DNA of 7,925 bases, taken from contig CAIRRW010000203.1 in assembly GCA_903881065.1 (NCBI GenBank), positions 1-7,925 on the forward strand, written 5' to 3'. Under the pieces are notes generated by a model. That model was not told where the DNA came from and ran no database searches. It saw nothing but the letters and a program-made list of their open reading frames with translations. Origin of the DNA: an uncultured Bacteroidota bacterium (GTDB lineage: Bacteria; Bacteroidota; Bacteroidia; 2-12-FULL-35-15). This document shows, one piece after another, positions 6,365 through 7,925 of this stretch (position 1 is the first letter of the stretch; every line of letters begins with the position of its first letter). A program made the translations under genes and the position numbers.

Positions 6365-7204
6365 TTAGGTATGCTTTAATAGCAAATGTTTGGACTTAAC
6401 TTCTTTTCCGAAAAACAAAGTGGCTGCTTTATCAAAGTTATCAATTGAATCAGTTGTATAAAACTCTATTTTGCCTTGTTTACTGCATCTTTGTTCCATT
6501 TCAGGATGTCTGTTTAAATAATCAACCAAACTTTTAGCTACTATTTCTCCTTGAGAGATAAGTGTTATTCCTTCAGGTAAATACTTTTGAATTTTATTTA
6601 TCAGCAATGGATAATGAGTGCATCCTAATATAATTGTATCAATGTTGGAATCTTTAGACAGCAGCGAGTCAACATTTGTTTTGATAAAATAATCAGCACC
6701 AAGGGTATTAATTTCATTGTATTCAACCAATGGAACCCACATTGGACAAGCTTCCTGAGAAACTTTTAGTTGTGGATAAAGTTTACTTATTTCAATAGGA
6801 TAGGAATCAGAAGTAATTGTTCCTATTGTTCCAAAAACGCCTACATGCCTAGTTTTACTATGTTTTCCAACTACTTCTGTTGTAGGGCGTATTACTCCAA
6901 GTACTCTTTTATTAGGAGCAATTATAGGTAAATCTTTTTGTTGTATTGTCCTTAGTGCTTTAGCAGAAGCAGTATTACAAGCCAATATCACTAATTCACA
7001 TCCCATCGAAAACAAATGTTCAACACATTCCAACGTATAATGGTATACTGTTTCGAATGAACGGGAACCATAAGGAGCACGAGCATTATCACCAAAATAA
7101 ATATAATCATACTCTGGTAAGTGATTAACTATTTCTTTCAAAACAGTTAAACCTCCGTAGCCTGAATCAAAAACACCTATTGGTTTATTAGATAAAGTAG
7201 ACAC
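6365..7204 (-). CDS. murI: Glutamate racemase MurI
   Basis: MurI interconverts L- and D-glutamate in the cytoplasm, supplying D-Glu for peptidoglycan. From the GTG start the protein has 279 residues, within the usual 260-285. Visible motifs are GVFDSGYGG (10-18, with Asp13 and Ser14), FGDNARAPYGS (37-47), LACNTASA with catalytic Cys76, and LGCTHYPL with catalytic Cys195. The open frame continues upstream to an ATG at 7273, but that ATG lies inside the terminator hairpin of the preceding gene. The extra 23 residues (MIIIKAGFLF...) are hydrophobic and foreign to the family. GTG at 7204, seven residues before PIGVFDSG, is therefore the likely start. It follows an OmpH-like gene, an order I associate with Bacteroidota. 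No convincing promoter is seen in 7205-7251. Confidence 0.93.
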   Translation of the reverse strand: MSTLSNKPIGVFDSGYGGLTVLKEIVNHLPEYDYIYFGDNARAPYGSRSFETVYHYTLECVEHLFSMGCELVILACNTASAKALRTIQQKDLPIIAPNKRVLGVIRPTTEVVGKHSKTRHVGVFGTIGTITSDSYPIEISKLYPQLKVSQEACPMWVPLVEYNEINTLGADYFIKTNVDSLLSKDSNIDTIILGCTHYPLLINKIQKYLPEGITLISQGEIVAKSLVDYLNRHPEMEQRCSKQGKIEFYTTDSIDNFDKAATLFFGKEVKSKHLLLKHT

Positions 7205-7245
7205 TTGAATTATTTTATTGCAAGTTATAAAAATAAATAATGTGA

Positions 7246-7281
7246 ATAAAAAACCTGCTTTGATAATTATCAAAGCAGGTT
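7246..7281 (-). terminator. Perfect 30-bp palindromic terminator after the ompH-like gene
   Basis: Positions 7252-7281 form a perfect inverted repeat: AACCTGCTTTGATAA on one arm, its exact complement on the other, with no mismatch to the centre. Read on the minus strand, the stem begins 25 bp after the ompH-like stop and is followed by a run of six T's (7253-7248). It has the standard form of an intrinsic terminator and would stop, or partly attenuate, transcription into murI. Confidence 0.88.
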
Positions 7282-7306
7282 ATAAATATAAAATTCTATA
7301 GAAGAA

Positions 7307-7900
7307 TTACTTCTTATTTGCAGGTGGTGGAGTAGATTTATTTGGTGTAGCACCTCCTTTTGAATTAAGTGGAGCAAGAGGTGTAGTTCCTGGAGTGATT
7401 CCTAATTTTTTAATTACTAAAGCAATAATATCATCGGAAGCTTCGCTGTAAAGAACGATACCTGTACTTGTATCCAATACATATTTATAGCCGTTTTCTT
7501 TTGCAACAGCATCAACTGCTTTTTTTGCTTTCTCATAAACTGGTTTAGAAAGTTCAGCACTTTTCTTTTGATAATCAGATTGAGCTTGTTGTTGGAAATC
7601 CTGAATACGTTGATTCAAATCGTTTAATTCTTTTTCTTTCGAAGCACGCACTACTTCAGGCATATCTTTCGATTTTGCTGTATAGTCATCATACTTAGTT
7701 TTCAACTCTGATTGCATAGTTGTTACTTGTTCTTCAAGTTGTTTTGCATAATCCTGTACTCCTTGTTGGGCAACTTTTGATTCTGGCATCAATGTTATTA
7801 ACGAGTCTAAATTGATATGCGCCATTTTTTGTGCACTCGCGGTAAAAGAACTTATTACTAAGGTAACTCCTACAATTGCAATTTTAAAGGTATTCTTCAT
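7307..7900 (-). CDS. ompH: OmpH/Skp-family periplasmic chaperone
   Basis: Skp/OmpH proteins are periplasmic trimers that hold unfolded outer-membrane proteins on the way to the BAM machinery. The 197-residue product has a Sec signal peptide (MKNTFKIAIVGVTLVISSFTASA, with cleavage likely between Ala23 and Gln24). The mature start KMAHINLDSLITLMPE is typical of the family. A long charged, heptad-like coiled coil (about 42-135) forms the tentacles, and GYKYVLDTSTGIVLYSE (about 137-153) closes the body. Unlike E. coli Skp, it ends in a Gly/Pro/Asn/Lys-rich low-complexity tail (about 168-197). The ATG is fixed by the signal peptide. Bacteroidota often carry bamA and a second ompH copy just upstream, which would lie beyond the right edge; this is not visible here. 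Confidence 0.9.
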   Translation of the reverse strand: MKNTFKIAIVGVTLVISSFTASAQKMAHINLDSLITLMPESKVAQQGVQDYAKQLEEQVTTMQSELKTKYDDYTAKSKDMPEVVRASKEKELNDLNQRIQDFQQQAQSDYQKKSAELSKPVYEKAKKAVDAVAKENGYKYVLDTSTGIVLYSEASDDIIALVIKKLGITPGTTPLAPLNSKGGATPNKSTPPPANKK

Positions 7901-7925
7901 CTGTTTTTTGTTATTAATTATTAAT

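Noticed and set aside
7205..7273. Hydrophobic leader of murI as a signal peptide
   Set aside because: Glutamate racemase acts in the cytoplasm, and the segment is encoded by terminator and spacer DNA, so it is most likely an artefact of the open frame.

Overview
The window looks like a chromosomal segment from a member of the Bacteroidota. It is AT-rich, and two exact matches to the Bacteroidota -7 promoter element (TAnnTTTG) lie in the 4775-4907 gap. Start codons are preceded by A-rich stretches rather than strong Shine-Dalgarno sequences. An OmpH/Skp-like chaperone followed by glutamate racemase is an arrangement I associate with this phylum. The order cannot be fixed from the sequence alone. 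No rRNA, tRNA, transposase, integrase or CRISPR array was seen.

Region 1 (1-716): the last 25 codons of an upstream gene are followed after 5 bp by a 210-residue protein of unknown function with a fibronectin-III-like C-terminus. Region 2 (717-1110) is a 394-bp non-coding stretch. It holds a strong hairpin terminator with a GCAA loop, a pair of inverted 54-bp GC-rich palindromic units, and the probable promoter/operator of the arsenic operon.

Region 3 (1111-3836) is a tight four-gene arsenic resistance operon: arsR (repressor), arsM (As(III) S-adenosylmethionine methyltransferase), acr3 (arsenite efflux permease) and arsC (thioredoxin-type arsenate reductase). Together they sense arsenite, reduce arsenate to arsenite, pump arsenite out, and methylate part of it. 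ArsR and ArsM both end in vicinal Cys-Cys, and ArsM has an extra N-terminal Cys cluster.

Region 4 (3833-6290) is a sulfur-handling pair transcribed divergently from a shared 133-bp promoter region: a YeiH/UPF0324-family putative sulfate/sulfite exporter on the minus strand and an MBL-rhodanese-rhodanese protein of the CstB type on the plus strand. The exporter gene runs into arsC from the opposite side, and the two stop codons overlap by 4 bp. The likely joint role is persulfide/sulfane-sulfur detoxification plus export of oxidised sulfur, next to a thiol-dependent arsenic system.

Region 5 (6291-7925) is core genome on the minus strand: an OmpH/Skp-like periplasmic chaperone, then murI (glutamate racemase). 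A perfect 30-bp palindromic terminator separates them and contains the longest-ORF ATG of murI, so the real murI start is probably the GTG at 7204.

Most of the window is recognisable biology. The points most worth checking are the arsenic-persulfide adjacency, the inverted repeat pair, the Cys tails, and the corrected start codons. I did not see a convincing wholly new system.
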